A stretch of 64,000 bases of DNA, taken from contig NC_068935.1 in assembly GCF_023091745.1 (NCBI RefSeq), positions 63,140,724 to 63,204,723 on the forward strand, in the 5' to 3' direction. How positions within the stretch are numbered: position 1 is the first letter of the stretch; every line of letters starts with the position of its first letter. Under the pieces are notes generated by a model. It saw only the letters and a program-made list of their open reading frames with translations, was not told the DNA's origin and did not search any database. A program made the position numbers and the translations under genes. This document shows, one piece after another, positions 23,401 to 34,009 of this stretch. The DNA is from Budorcas taxicolor (taxonomy: Eukaryota > Chordata > Mammalia > Artiodactyla > Bovidae).

Positions 23401-23679
23401 CAGAGAAGGAAATGGCACCCCACTCCAGTACTCTTGCCTGGAAAATCCCATGGATGGAGAAGCCTGGTAGGATGCAGTCCCTAGGGTCGCTAAGGGTCAG
23501 ACACTACTGAGTGACTTCACTTTCACTTTTCACTTTCATGCATTGGAGAAGGAAATGGCAACCCACTCCAGTGTTCTTGCCTGGAGAATCCCAGGGATGG
23601 GGGAGCCTGGTGGTCTCCTGTCTATGGGGTTGCACAGAGTTGGACACGACTGAAGCGACTTAGCAGCAGCAGCAGCAGC
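23401..23679 (+). mobile_element. BOV-A2 dimeric SINE with target duplication
   Basis: Two tandem BovA units (each with GGAGAAGGMAATGGCA near the start and a CACGACTGA-like end) are followed by a CAG-rich tail. Flanks AGGAGAATTATAG (23388-23400) and AGGAGAATTACAG (23680-23692) are a 13-bp target duplication with one change. It interrupts L1 ORF1. Confidence 0.92.
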
Positions 23680-24486
23680 AGGAGAATTACAGAATAAATA
23701 TACAGAGACAAACAACACAATTACTGAAATTAAAAATACTCTGGAAGGAATCAATAGCAGAATATCTAAAGCAGAAAAATGAATTAGTGAGCTGGAAGAT
23801 AAAATGGCAGAAATAACTTCTGAAGAGCAGAATAAAGTAAAAAGAATGAAAAGAACTGAGGAAATTCTCAGAGACTTCTGGGATAATATCAAAGGCACCA
23901 ACATTCAAATTACAGGGGTCCCAGAAGAAGAAGAGAAAAAGAAAGGGTATGAGAAATTTTTTGAAAAGATTATAGTTGAAAATTTCCCCAACATGGAAAA
24001 GGAAATTGTTAGTCAAGTCTAAGAGGCACAAAGAGTTCCATATAGGATAAACCCAAGCAGAAACATGCCAAGAAACATACTAATCAAACTAAGAAAGACT
24101 AAACACAAATAAAGAATATTAAAATCAGCAAGGAAAAAGCAGCAAGTAACATACAAGGGAAATCCCATACTTTTAACAGCTGATCTTTTAGCAGAAACTC
24201 TGCAGGCCAGAAGGCAATGGCAGGATATATTTAAAGTACTGAAAGGGAAAAACCGACAACCAAATTTACTGTACCTGGCAAGGATCTCATTCAAAATTGA
24301 TGGTGAAATCTAAAGCTTTTCAGACAAGCAAAAGTGAAGAGAATTCAGTACCACCAAACCTGTTTGACAACAAAAACTAAAGGGACTTATATAGTCAAGA
24401 AATACAAGAGAAGGAAAGAGATCTACAAAATCCACCCAAATCAATTAAGAGAATGGCAAAAGGAACATATATATCAATAATTACTT

Positions 24487-24776
24487 ATTATTATTATTTT
24501 TACTTTATTTTACTTTACAACACTGTATTGGTTTTGCCATACATCAACATGATCCACCACGAGTGTACATGAGTTCTCAATCCTGAACCCCCCTCCCACC
24601 TCCGTCCCCGTACCATCTCTCTGGGTCATCCCAGTGCACCAGCCCCAAGCATCCTGTATCCTGCATCAAACCTAGACTGGCGATTCATTTCTTACATGAT
24701 ATTATACATGTTTCAGTGCCATTCTCCCAAATCATCCCACCCTCTTCCTCTCCCACAGAGTCCAAAAGTCTGTTCT
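24487..24776 (-). mobile_element. 5'-truncated L1 3' end inserted in inverse orientation
   Basis: Reverse complement of bovine L1 3' UTR (CAACACTGTATTGGTTTTGCC to CCACAGAGTCCAAAAGTC). The T-rich left edge is its poly(A) tail on the other strand. AATAATTACTT at 24476-24486 and 24777-24787 is an exact 11-bp target duplication. Confidence 0.9.
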
Positions 24777-26008
24777 AATAATTACTTTAAATGTAAATGG
24801 ATTAAATGCTCCAACCAAAAGACACAGCCTGGCTAAATGGATACAAAAATAAGACCCATATATATGCTGACTACAATAAACCCACTTCAGACATAAAAGT
24901 ACATATAGACTGAAAGTGAGAGGATGGAAAAATATATTCCATGCAAATGGGAAGCAAAAGAAAGCTGGAGTACCAATCCTCATATCAGACAAAATACACC
25001 TTAAAATAAAGAAGATTACAAGATATAAGGAAGAACACTACATAATGATCAAAGGATCAATCCAAGAGGAAGACATAACAATTGTAAATATCCATGCACC
25101 CAACATAGGAGCACCTCAATACATAAGACAAACACTAATAGACACAAAAGAAGAAATTGACAGTAACACAATAATAGTAGGAGACTTTAACACCCCACTC
25201 ACACCAATGCACAGATCATCAAAACAAAATTAATAAGGAAACACAAGTCATAAACCATACATTGGATGAGATGAATCTCGTTGATATCTCTGGGACATTC
25301 CATCCAAATGCAGAATAAACCTTCTTCTCAAGTGCACATGGAACATTCTCCAGGACAGACCACATCTTGTGTCACAAATAAAGCCTCAGTAAATTTAAGA
25401 AAATTAAAATTCTATGAAGCCTCTTCTCCGACCACAACACTATGAGACTAGATATCAACTATAAGAAAAAAATTGTAAGAAACACAAACACATGGAGATT
25501 AAACTATATGGTTCTAAATAAGCAACAGGTTACTGAAGAGATCAAAAGGGAAATAAAAAAAATTTCAAGAAACAAATGACAATGAATACACGGCAACTCA
25601 AAACTTAAGAGATGCAGCAAAAGCAGTTCAAATAGGGAAGTCTATAGCAATACAATCCTACCTCAAGAAACAAGAAAAACATCAAATAGACAACCTAACT
25701 TTACACCTATAACAACTGGAGAAGTAAGGAAAGAAACTCAAAATTAGTAGAAGGAAAGAAATCATAAAGATCTGAGCAGAAATAAATTAAAAAGAAATGA
25801 AAGAAACAGTAGTAAAGATGAATAAAACCAAAACTTGGTTCTTCGAGAAGATAAACAAAATTAACAAACCTTTGGCCAGATTCATCAAGAAAAAAAGAGA
25901 GAAGAATCAAATCAACAAAATTAGAAATGAAAAAGGTGAGGTTACAACAGACAATGGAGAAATACAAAAGATTATAAGAGAATATTAAGAATAACTGTAT
26001 GGCAATAA

Positions 26009-26190
26009 GGCTTCCCTGGTGGCTCAGATGGTAAAGCATCTCCTTGCAATGTGGGAGACCTGGGTTTGATTCCTGGGTTGGGAAGATACCCTGGAGAAGG
26101 AAATGGCAACCCACTCCAGTACTCTTACCTAGAAAACTCCATGGATGGAGGAGCCTGGCAAGGTACAGTACATGGAGTTCTAAAGAGTCA
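26009..26190 (+). mobile_element. Bov-tA SINE inside L1 ORF2
   Basis: tRNA-like head GGCTTCCCTGGTGGCTCAGATGG, then TGGGTTTGATTCCTGGGTTGGGAAGAT and the BovA body (CCATGGATGGAGGAGCCTGG). L1 sequence resumes at GATAACCTGGAAGAAATGG. Confidence 0.88.
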
Positions 26191-29151
26191 GGATAACCTG
26201 GAAGAAATGGGCAGATTCATAGAAAAGTTAAATCTTTCAAGACTGAACCAGGAAGAAATAGAAATTATGAACAACCCAATTACAAGCACTGAAAGTGAAG
26301 CTGTGATTAAAAATCTCCAAAAAAAAAACACACAAAAAAACAAAAAACAAAAAAAACACAAAAGCCCAGCACCAGATGCCTTCACAGGAGGATTCTATCA
26401 AACGTTTAGAGAAGAGCTAATTCCTGTCCTTCTAAAACTCTTTCAAAAAATTGCAGAGGAAGGAACACTTCCAAACCCATTCTACGAGGCCACTATCACC
26501 CTGAAACCAAAACCAGACTAAGACAACACAAAAAAAGAAAACTGCAAGCCAATATCACCAATGAACATAGATGCAAAAATCCTTAACAAAATTTTAGCAA
26601 ACAGAATTCAGCAACACATCAAAAAGCTCATACACCATGGTCAAGTTGGGTTTATTCCAGGGATGCAAGGAATCTTCAGTACACACACATCAATCAATGT
26701 GATACACCACATTAACAATTTGAAAGATAAAAACCATATAATGATCTCAATAGATGCATAATAAAAGGCTTTGACAAAATTCAGCACCCATTTATGATTA
26801 AAACTCTTCAAAAATGGGCATAGAAGGAACCTACTTCAACATAGTAAAGGCCATATATGATAAGCTTACAGCAAACATTATTCTCAATGGTGAAAAACTG
26901 AAAGCATTCCCCCTAAGATCAGGAACAAGACAAGGGTGCCCACTTTCACGACTATTATTCAACATAGTTCTGGAAGTCCAAGCTACAGGAATCAGAGAAG
27001 ATAAAGAAATAAAAGGAATCCAGATTGTAAAAGAAGAAGTAAAGCTCTCACTGCTTGCTGATGACATGATAGTGTCATAGAAAACCCTAAAGATAGTGTC
27101 AGAACTAATCAGTGAATTTAGCAAAGTAGCAAGATACAAAATCAATAAACAGAAATCACTTGCATTTCTATATACTAACAATGAATAATCACAAAGAGAA
27201 ACTAAGGAATCAATCCCATTTGCCATTGCAACAGAAAGAATTAAATATCTAGGAATAGACTTATCTAAGGAGACAAAAGAACTGTACACAGAAAATTTTA
27301 AGACACTAATGAAAGAAATCAAAGATGACATAAACAGATGGAGAGATATTCCATGTTCCTGGGTAGGAAGAATCCATATTGTGAAAATGGCTATACTATA
27401 CTACCAAACACAATCTACAGATTCAATGTGATCCCTATCAAATTACCAATGACATTTTTCACAGAACTAGAACAAAAAACTTCACAATTCATATGGAAAC
27501 ACAAAAGACCCCAAATAGCCAAAGCAGTCTTGAGAAAGAAGGATGGAGCTGCAGGAATCAACATTCTTGATTTCAGATTATACTACAAAGCTACAGTCAT
27601 CAAGACAGTAGGGTACTGGCACAAAAATAGAAATATAGACTAATGTAACATGATAGAAAGTCCAGATATAAACCCATGCACCTATGGGTACCTTATTTTT
27701 GACAAAGGAGTCAAGAATATACAATGGGGCAAAGACAGCCTCTTCAATAAATGTTGCTGGATAAACTGGACAGCTACATATAAAAGAATGAAATTAGAAC
27801 ACTTCCTAACACCACACACTAAGATAAACTCAAAATGGATTCAAGACCTAAATGGAAGACCAGAAACTATAAAACTCTTAGAGGAAAACATAAGCAATAC
27901 ACTCGATGACATAAATCAAAGCAAGATCCTCTATGACCTACCTCCTAGAGAAATGGAAATAAAAACAAAGTAAACAAGTGGGAACTTATTAATCTTAAAA
28001 GCTTTTGCACAGCAAAGGAAACACTAAGCAAGGTTAAAAGACAACCCTCAGAATGGGAGACAATAATAACAAATGAAACAACTAACAAAGGATTAATTTC
28101 CAAAATATACAAGCAGCTCATACAACTCAATAACAGGAAAACAAACAACCCAATCAAAAAGTGGGGAAAGATCTTAACAAACATTTCTCCAAAGAAGACA
28201 TACAGATGGCTAATAAACACACGAAAAGATGCTCAACAGTGCTCATTATCAGAGAAAAGCAAATCAACACTACAATGAGATATCACCTCACACCAGTCAG
28301 AATGGCCATCATCAAAAAGTCTACAGACAATAAATGTTGAAGAGGGTGTGGAGAAAAGGGAATGCTCTTGCACTGTTGGTGGGAATGTAAATTGATACAG
28401 CTGCTGTGGAAGACGGCATGGAGATTCCTTTAAAAACTAGGAATAAAACCACCATATGACCCAGAAATCCCACTCCTAGGCATATACCCTGAAGAAACCA
28501 AAACTGAAAAAGACACATGTACCCCATTGTTTATTGCAGCACCATTTACAATAGCTAGAACATGGAAGGAACCTAGATGTCCATCAACAGATGAATGGAT
28601 AAAGAAATTGTGGTAAATATACACAATGGAATATTACTCAGTCATTAAAAAGAATGCCTTTGAGTCAGTTCTAATTTGGTGGATGAACCTAGAACCTATT
28701 ATACAGAGTGAAGTAAGTCAGAAAGAGAAAGAGAAATATCATATTCTAATGTATATATATATGGAATCTAGAAAAATGGTACTGAAGAGTTTACTTACAG
28801 GGCAGCAATGGAGAAACGGATATAGAGAATAGAGTTGTGGACATGGGGAGAGGAGAGGAGAGGGTGAGATGTATGGAAAGAGTAACATGTCAACTTACAT
28901 TACTGTATGTAAAATAGATAGCCAATGGGAATTTGCTGTATGGCTCAGGAAACTCAAACAGGGGCTCTGTATCAACCTGTGGTGTGGGATGCGGAGGGAG
29001 ATGGGAATGAAGTTCCAAAGGGAGGGGATATATGTACACATATGGCTGATTCATGTTGAGGTTCAATAGAAAACAAAAGCATTATATAAAGCAATTATTG
29101 TTTAAGAAAAAAATAAAATTTTAAAAAGTGTGAAAACAAAAGAAACAAAAA

Positions 29152-29753
29152 CCAACTACACTATGTAACCTATGGGAAGATGGTGAGAACTCTGGTAGGA
29201 TGTTCAGCAAGAAAAAGGAGAGGGAGTGCTTGGAAGAGTGGTTTTCCATTTTTAACTGGGTGGTTGGGGTTGGCTTCGTTGTGAAGAAGAGACTGAGTGA
29301 AGACTCCAGGGAGGTTTGGGAGCATGAGGAAACCAGTGTGGCTGGAGCAGAGTGGGTGAAGAGGAGAGCAGCAAGACAGGGGGCCGAGAGCTGACAGGGA
29401 CTGGATGTGTAGGCCTCAGGGGACATGCTGAGGGCTTGTGGTCAGAGTGAAGTGGGAGGTGGTGGAGGGTGACTGTGGGTTGGATTGTGTCTCCCTGAAA
29501 AAGATGTTGATGTCCCAACCCCTGGAGCCTGTGGATGTGACTTGATTTGGAAATAAGGTTTTGCAGATATAATTAGTTAAGATGCAGTCACACTGTGTTA
29601 ATACTGTGGTCGATTATGTTTTGTGCACATATACAACAATTTTCCTATGATAGATCCCAAAAGTGGATCAGTGGATATGTACACCTAAAAATTTCATAGG
29701 AAGTGCCAATCAAATGTCCAGATAGATTTTACTACCACTCTGATACTGTATAA
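29152..29753. other. Unassigned sequence
   Basis: Single-copy-looking sequence, G-rich on the + strand in its first half (29160-29480). Short open frames show no recognised family. Confidence 0.4.
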
Positions 29754-29765
29754 GGGTCCTTGTTT

Positions 29766-30066
29766 TGGCTTCCCTGGTGGTCCAGTGGTAAAGAGTCTGC
29801 CTGCCAATCCAGGGCACATGGGTTTGATCCCTGGACTAGGAAGATCCCATATGCCCAGGGCAACTAAGCTCGTGTGCCAAAACAACTGAGCTCACCACTA
29901 TCTAGAGTCCCTGCTTCTCGACAAGAGAAGCCTCTGCAATGAGAAGCCTGAGAACAAGAATTAGAGAGTAGCCACCTCTGCCTTCAAGTACAGAAAACCT
30001 GCACACAGTAAACAAGAGGCAGCACAGCCAAAAATAAAGAATTTTCATAAATGAAACTTTTAAAAA
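29766..30066 (+). mobile_element. CHR-type tRNA-derived SINE with target duplication
   Basis: Starts GGCTTCCCTGGTGGTCCAGT and has a CHR-like body ending in an A-rich AAAAATAAAGAATTTTC region. Flanks GGGTCCTTGTTT (29754-29765) and GAGTCCCTGTTT (30067-30078) agree at 10 of 12 positions. Confidence 0.82.
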
Positions 30067-30367
30067 GAGTCCCTGTTTCCAGCTATAGCCTTCTCGGACA
30101 TTGAAAATTTCAGTTAATTAAGTTCATCCTACACGAAGTTCTCCGCTGATCCTGTGGAGGCAATCTTAAAAAGTAAGACCCAAAAGAAACAAACTGATTC
30201 CAAGCAACTTAACAGGATTCCAGAATAAAGCCCAAGAATAGGTTTAAGAATAGAAAAATATAAAGCATGCAAGGGAAATTGGATATTGCTTCTCATCCAA
30301 TCTAACATTACCAGGAAGCTAAGAAACAGGAAAATCCAACGCATTATAACAGAAATCAGTGTGTTGA

Positions 30368-30612
30368 TGTCATTCAGATGCTCAGTCATGTCTATTTGCA
30401 ACCACATGGACTGCAGCAGGCCAGGCTTCCCCGTCCTTCACCAAGTCCCAGAACTTGCTCAAACTCATGTCCATTGAGTTATCATGCCATCCAACCATCC
30501 CATCCTGTGTCCTTCCCTTCTCCTCCTGCCTTCAATCTGCCCCAGCATCAGGGTCTTTGCCATTGAGCTGGCTCTTTGTATCAGGTCACCAAAGTGTTGG
30601 AGATTTCATTTT
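30368..30612 (-). mobile_element. BovB 3' end fragment
   Basis: Reverse complement of the BovB C-terminal and 3' region (CTCAGTCATGTC, GGACTGCAGCAGGCCAGGC, CCCAGCATCAGGGTCTTTG). The same region appears at 38378-38650 and 50341-50600. Confidence 0.82.
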
Positions 30613-30767
30613 AATAGAACTCAGTTAAAATGCATCAATTGGAAAGGAAGAAATAAATGTGCATTTATTTACAGACAAAATGATTGTCTAAGTAGGAAGC
30701 TCAATGGGATCTACAAAAGAGCTATTACAATTAATTATTAGTGAGTTTAGCAAGGTCTCAGGATACA
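30613..30767 (+). mobile_element. Short L1 ORF2 fragment
   Basis: Contains GACAAAATGATTGTCTA and AGTGAGTTTAGCAAGGT, as in the L1 RT region around 27065-27135. It lies between two oppositely oriented BovB fragments. Confidence 0.6.
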
Positions 30768-31120
30768 AGGATACTCTTGACAGTGCCTTGGACTGCAAGG
30801 ACATAAAACCAGTCCATTCTAAAGGAAATCAGTCCTGAATATTCATTGGAAGGACTGACGCTGACGCCAAAGCATCAACATTTCGGCCAGCAGATGTGAA
30901 AAGCTGACTCACTGGAAAAGACGCTGATGCTGGGAAAGATTGAAGGCAAAAGGAGAAGGGGACCACAGAAGATGAGATGGCTAGATAGCACCACCAACTC
31001 AATGGACATGAATATGAGCCAATTCCAGGAGACAGTGGGGACACAGAGTCTGGTGTGCTACAGTCTATGGGGTCTCAACGAGTTGACTAAACACAACTTA
31101 AGAGACTGAACAACAACAAC
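30768..31120 (+). mobile_element. BovB 3' end fragment
   Basis: CCTTGGACTGCAAGGA through CTGATGCTGGGAAAGATTG to an ACTGAACAACAACAACA tail, the terminal 350 bp of BovB. Confidence 0.85.
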
Positions 31121-31496
31121 ATTCTGGTAGTTTATATATAACTATAAATGTGAGAAAATATTCCAAAATCAAAACTGAATGGCAGTACACAACTTTCTTA
31201 TTCTCCCAGTTCTTACATTGTCTTCACTTATGTTGTACTCCTTGAATATCTGGATTTCAGAACCTCCCCTTCGCCCAGAAGACAAATGCAGTATGAGGAA
31301 GTGCAGAAGGTAAAAGTAAAGTCAGAGACAGCACAGTAGCTCAGTTTTATTTTCTGCAGTTAACAATCACCAAACAAGCTATGTGAACCCTGAGCCCCCA
31401 AGCAACACCACAGGCACAACATGAAGCCTGATCCAACTACTGCAGAAAGCAATGCCCTGGGGAAGGACACTTGAAGCTAGGGCACATAGCCTAGGC

Positions 31497-31635
31497 TTAA
31501 GCCCTTCTTCTGTGCTGAGACTTAGCAAAAAGGGTGGGTACCACGTGCTTCAAGGTCCAGATCACCAGGGAAAGCTGCTCCAGACAGACAAAAGCTGATG
31601 GACGTCTGGAGCAGGCCAAGGTCTTCAGCAGTCAA
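31497..31635 (-). pseudogene. CTAG/LAGE-like last exon, copy 1 (acceptor lost, 4-bp insertion)
   Basis: Homologous to 42782-42927. The exon begins TTGACTGCTGAAGAC, directly after AA where copy 2 has CCAG followed by CTGACTGCTGAAGAT. The CTGT tandem duplication near 31590 shifts the frame. The downstream frame nevertheless continues to the family-like C-terminus and stop at 31497-31499. Confidence 0.78.
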
Positions 31636-31835
31636 TTGGTTAATAGGGAGGGAAAATGAAATTCAAGTTCCCGCTGAGAAGGAAGATGAGGAGTATGTCT
31701 TCCCTCTGTCCCTGCACACTGACAAGCCCAGAGCACCACATTTCTCCTCTAGGCTTAACCCTCCGTTATTGCTTCTCCTGAGCTGAAATTGGTCACCACC
31801 CACCACCCCTCCCCCGCCCCGGCCCCCTTTAGAAC

Positions 31836-31970
31836 TGACAGAACCAACAAGCATCCATTAACATTGAGCTCCTTCCAAGTCTGCCCTCGCAGTAGAGTAC
31901 TTCGAGACAGGAAGAGGCGGACAATCTCCAACTCTGTGAGCAATGAGAAAAGGCACAGTGAGGCTGCTGG
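31836..31970 (-). pseudogene. CTAG/LAGE-like middle exon (Pcc1 N-terminal half), copy 1
   Basis: The minus-strand open frame reads LFSLLTELEIVRLFLSRS and KELNVNGCLLVLS. The pattern of a beta-strand, an acidic helix (T-E-L-E-I) and V-N-G followed by hydrophobics matches the Pcc1 domain of CTAG/LAGE3. The upstream boundary is uncertain. The exon would end in phase 0 at GTTCTA, matching the phase-0 start of the last exon. Confidence 0.62.
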
Positions 31971-32011
31971 TGGAGATATGGTTAAGGCAACATCCGCATT
32001 TCTCATTTTGC

Positions 32012-32298
32012 CTGTACATCAGGCTCCCTGCACAATGAGACCAGCCTTCTCCCACAAGGACGCTGCCTAGGCTGTCCGAACTTCCCAGCCTATACCCTGA
32101 GGATACCCTGGATATCAGTGCCCCGACCCTCTGGATCCCTTCAGGTTGCTTTTCCTCACCATCATCCACACTAGTCATTTAGCCTGTATGTCAGGCTCCC
32201 TGCTCATGGAGACCTGCCTTCTCTGACAAGGCCCCCACTGGACACCCTGGATATCACTGCCCGACCCTCTGGATTCCTTCAGGTTGCTTTTCTTCACT
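32012..32298. repeat. Imperfect tandem duplication (two units, about 168 bp apart)
   Basis: 32012-32157 and 32180-32298 share GCCTGTAYRTCAGGCTCCCTG, ACACCCTGGATATCA-type sequence and CCCGACCCTCTGGATYCCTTC. The second unit lacks about 30 bp in the middle. It lies in the intron between the glycine-rich and Pcc1-like parts of the CTAG-like copy. Confidence 0.8.
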
Positions 32299-32404
32299 AC
32301 CTTCCCCTGGCAGCCAGACCACCCCTGACCCATACCCTGCAACCCCCCAGAGTACCCTCCTCCTACAGTTTAGTCCCGACCACCTGCAACCCTCCAAACC
32401 ACCC

Positions 32405-32830
32405 CTAGCCCACACTCCTACCCCCGTGGCCACCAGGCCCACGGGGGCTCCTGAAATAGCGACTTAGCAGCAGCAGCAGCAGCAGCAGAGGGCTCGGGTT
32501 ACTCAGAACTCTGGGTCTGGGTGCAGCATCTCCACCAGGCCCTGGTGCTTGGGGTGCCCCTGGGATCTGTGGAATGGCACTGGTTGTGCCACCTGACTCT
32601 CCTACAGTGCTGGGGCCTCTGGGATTGGCCAGGTCACCAGGGTCGCCAGGGACTCCAGGACTGATGGCATCACCAGGGCCAGCTGGGTCACGAGGGCCAT
32701 CCTGGCCATCAGCACCACCCAGATCACCATGGCCACCACGTGCTGCGCCTGCTGCAAAGGCCACGGCACCTGCCTCTTCATTGGCTGCCCTCGTGACTCC
32801 TCCACTGTGTACCTCAGACTCTATCTTGAA
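32405..32830 (-). pseudogene. CTAG/LAGE-like Gly/Pro-rich first exon, copy 1
   Basis: The open minus-strand frame is rich in Gly, Pro, Asp and Ala (GGHGDLGGADGQDGPRDPAG, PQIPGAPQAPGPGGDAAP), like the N-terminal half of CTAG proteins. It runs into a polyleucine tract encoded by (CAG)n on the + strand at 32468-32489, flanked by GCGACTTAGCAG, the signature of a BOV-A2 SINE tail. No ATG precedes it in frame; an upstream ATG (MKRQVP) is in another frame. Start unassigned. Confidence 0.6.
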
Positions 32831-33370
32831 CCGCTCTCCCCTCCCTCTGCGGTGGGAAAGACTGAACTATCCCTACAGATACCAGCCCTGTGGTCAGATT
32901 TGCAGCTCAGCATCGGCAGAGCGGCTGCTCACACGCACCTTGGTCCTGCCTCACGATTGGTTCCCACCAACAGTGGGCGCCCTGCTGAAGTTTCACTCGT
33001 TCACGCACCATCTAGCCCCAATGCGCATGGGCACACACTCACATGTTCTGGGCCCTCTAAGTCAGCCCTGCCTCAGACACGGAAACCTGGTAAACGGCTC
33101 AGCCATGAGGCCTCTGGGTGGCGCTCCACCCTTTGGTGTGGGGGCAGTTCCTCAGTGCGCATGCTCAAACAGACCCTGCCCCACTCCTCAGGGCACGTGT
33201 TTCCAGTCCAAGCCTGCAAACCCCAAGTGAGCCCCTGTCCCTGTGCACTTTCAAGACTGCACTGCTGCCAACCTGGCGTCGCTTGCAGGTGACCATCCTG
33301 CTGAGTGTGGATCCTTGTCATTGACTTCTGGAAGGGAGTCGGGCATCCCTGGGTCAGGGCCAGTCTCTCC
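32831..33370. other. Likely 5' flank of the CTAG-like copy
   Basis: GC-rich with scattered CpGs, including TTTGGTGTGGGGGCAG and GCGCATGCTC near 33130-33165. No exon was recognised. By position and composition this is the promoter side of the minus-strand CTAG-like copy. Confidence 0.4.
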
Positions 33371-33389
33371 CTCTGGTGTCCCACATGTA

Positions 33390-33990
33390 GGTCACGTGTG
33401 CGTAGGTGCATCTGTGTGCGTGAACACTTGGGCAGGTGCATGCGTGTGAATGGCTGTGTTTATGAGACAGAGCACGTGCACAGATTCATGCACATAGGTG
33501 TGTGCATGTCTATTTGTGTAGGTGTTTGCACATGGGCATGTATACGTGGGTAGGAGAAGCATGTGGTCAGGTGCATGCACATGGGTGTGTGAGCATGCAT
33601 GTCTGTGTGTGTGCCAAGAGAGAGTGCCTGTGCACAGGTGCCTGCTCATGGGCGTGTGTGTGTGTGAGAGAGAGAGAGTGCCCGCACAGCTGCATGTACA
33701 TAGGTGTGTGCATGCATGTGTGTTTAAGAGAGAGAGCGTGTGCACAGGTGCATGCACATAGGCATATGCGTGTGTGTGAGAAAGAGCACATTCACAGGTA
33801 CATGCACATAGGCATGTGTGTGTGTGTCTGAGAGGCAGAGCGAGCACATGCTCAGGTGCTTGCACATGGGCATGCATGTGAGTGCAGTAGGGAGTGTGTG
33901 GTCAGGTGCATGTATATGGGAGTGTGTGTGCATGAAAGAGAGAGCACAGGTCAGAGGAATGCACATGGGTATCTGTGTGTGTGTGCTTGC
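33390..33990. repeat. TG-rich minisatellite, unit about 50-58 bp
   Basis: Recurring GTGCATGCACATAGGCATGTGTGTG...GAGAGAGAGC units. ACATAGG occurs at 33698, 33756 and 33806. It keeps long frames open on both strands (His/Thr/Cys-rich in translation), which are repeat artefacts. It lies between the CTAG-like and SLC6A8-like segments and is absent from copy 2. Confidence 0.85.
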
Positions 33991-34009
33991 ACAGGTGGCT
34001 TCACATGGG

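Larger units (their letters stand above)
18461..29139 (+). mobile_element. Long bovine-type L1 (5' UTR to 3' UTR) interrupted by nested insertions
   Basis: Begins with an L1 5' UTR (ACAAGATGGTGGAGGAGTAGG), followed by ORF1-like sequence (about 23110-24450), ORF2 endonuclease (24790-25500), RT (about 26200-27400, with a LADDMI block near 27056) and C-terminal region, and a 3' end with A-rich tail near 29130. Possible target duplication: AAGAAACGAAAAA at 18448-18460 and AAGAAACAAAAA at 29140-29151. Insertions: BovB 19388-21538, BovB/SINE tail 22595-22650, BOV-A2 23401-23679, inverted L1 fragment 24487-24776, Bov-tA about 26009-26190. Frequent stops in ORF1 and ORF2 make it inactive. Confidence 0.88.
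31497..32830 (-). pseudogene. CTAG/LAGE-family (Pcc1-fold cancer-testis antigen) pseudogene, copy 1
   Basis: A minus-strand Gly/Pro-rich N-terminal region (about 32405-32830) precedes a Pcc1-like middle (about 31836-31970) and a last exon (31497-31635). This is the order in CTAG1/CTAG2 and LAGE3, X-linked genes expressed in testis and tumours or, for LAGE3, in the KEOPS tRNA-modification complex. The last exon reads LTAED, then a frameshift caused by an extra four bases (TGTCTGTCTGGAG), then LEQLSLVIWTLKHVVPTLFA and a TAA stop. The splice acceptor before it is AA instead of AG (copy 2 retains AG), and the donor after the middle exon is a weak GTTCTA. No plausible ATG opens the N-terminal frame. 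It is therefore a pseudogene, although the glycine-rich frame stays open. CTAG versus LAGE3 cannot be decided. Confidence 0.72.

Noticed and set aside
26009..26100. Possible tRNA gene
   Set aside because: This and similar heads (for example 29766, 35988) are tRNA-like 5' parts of SINEs; no complete cloverleaf was seen.
32405..32764. Functional CTAG/LAGE gene
   Set aside because: No ATG in frame, the last-exon acceptor is AA, and a 4-bp insertion shifts the C-terminus.
33392..33877. 161-codon His/Thr/Cys-rich frame on the - strand and 109-codon frame on the + strand
   Set aside because: Both are translations of the TG-rich repeat.
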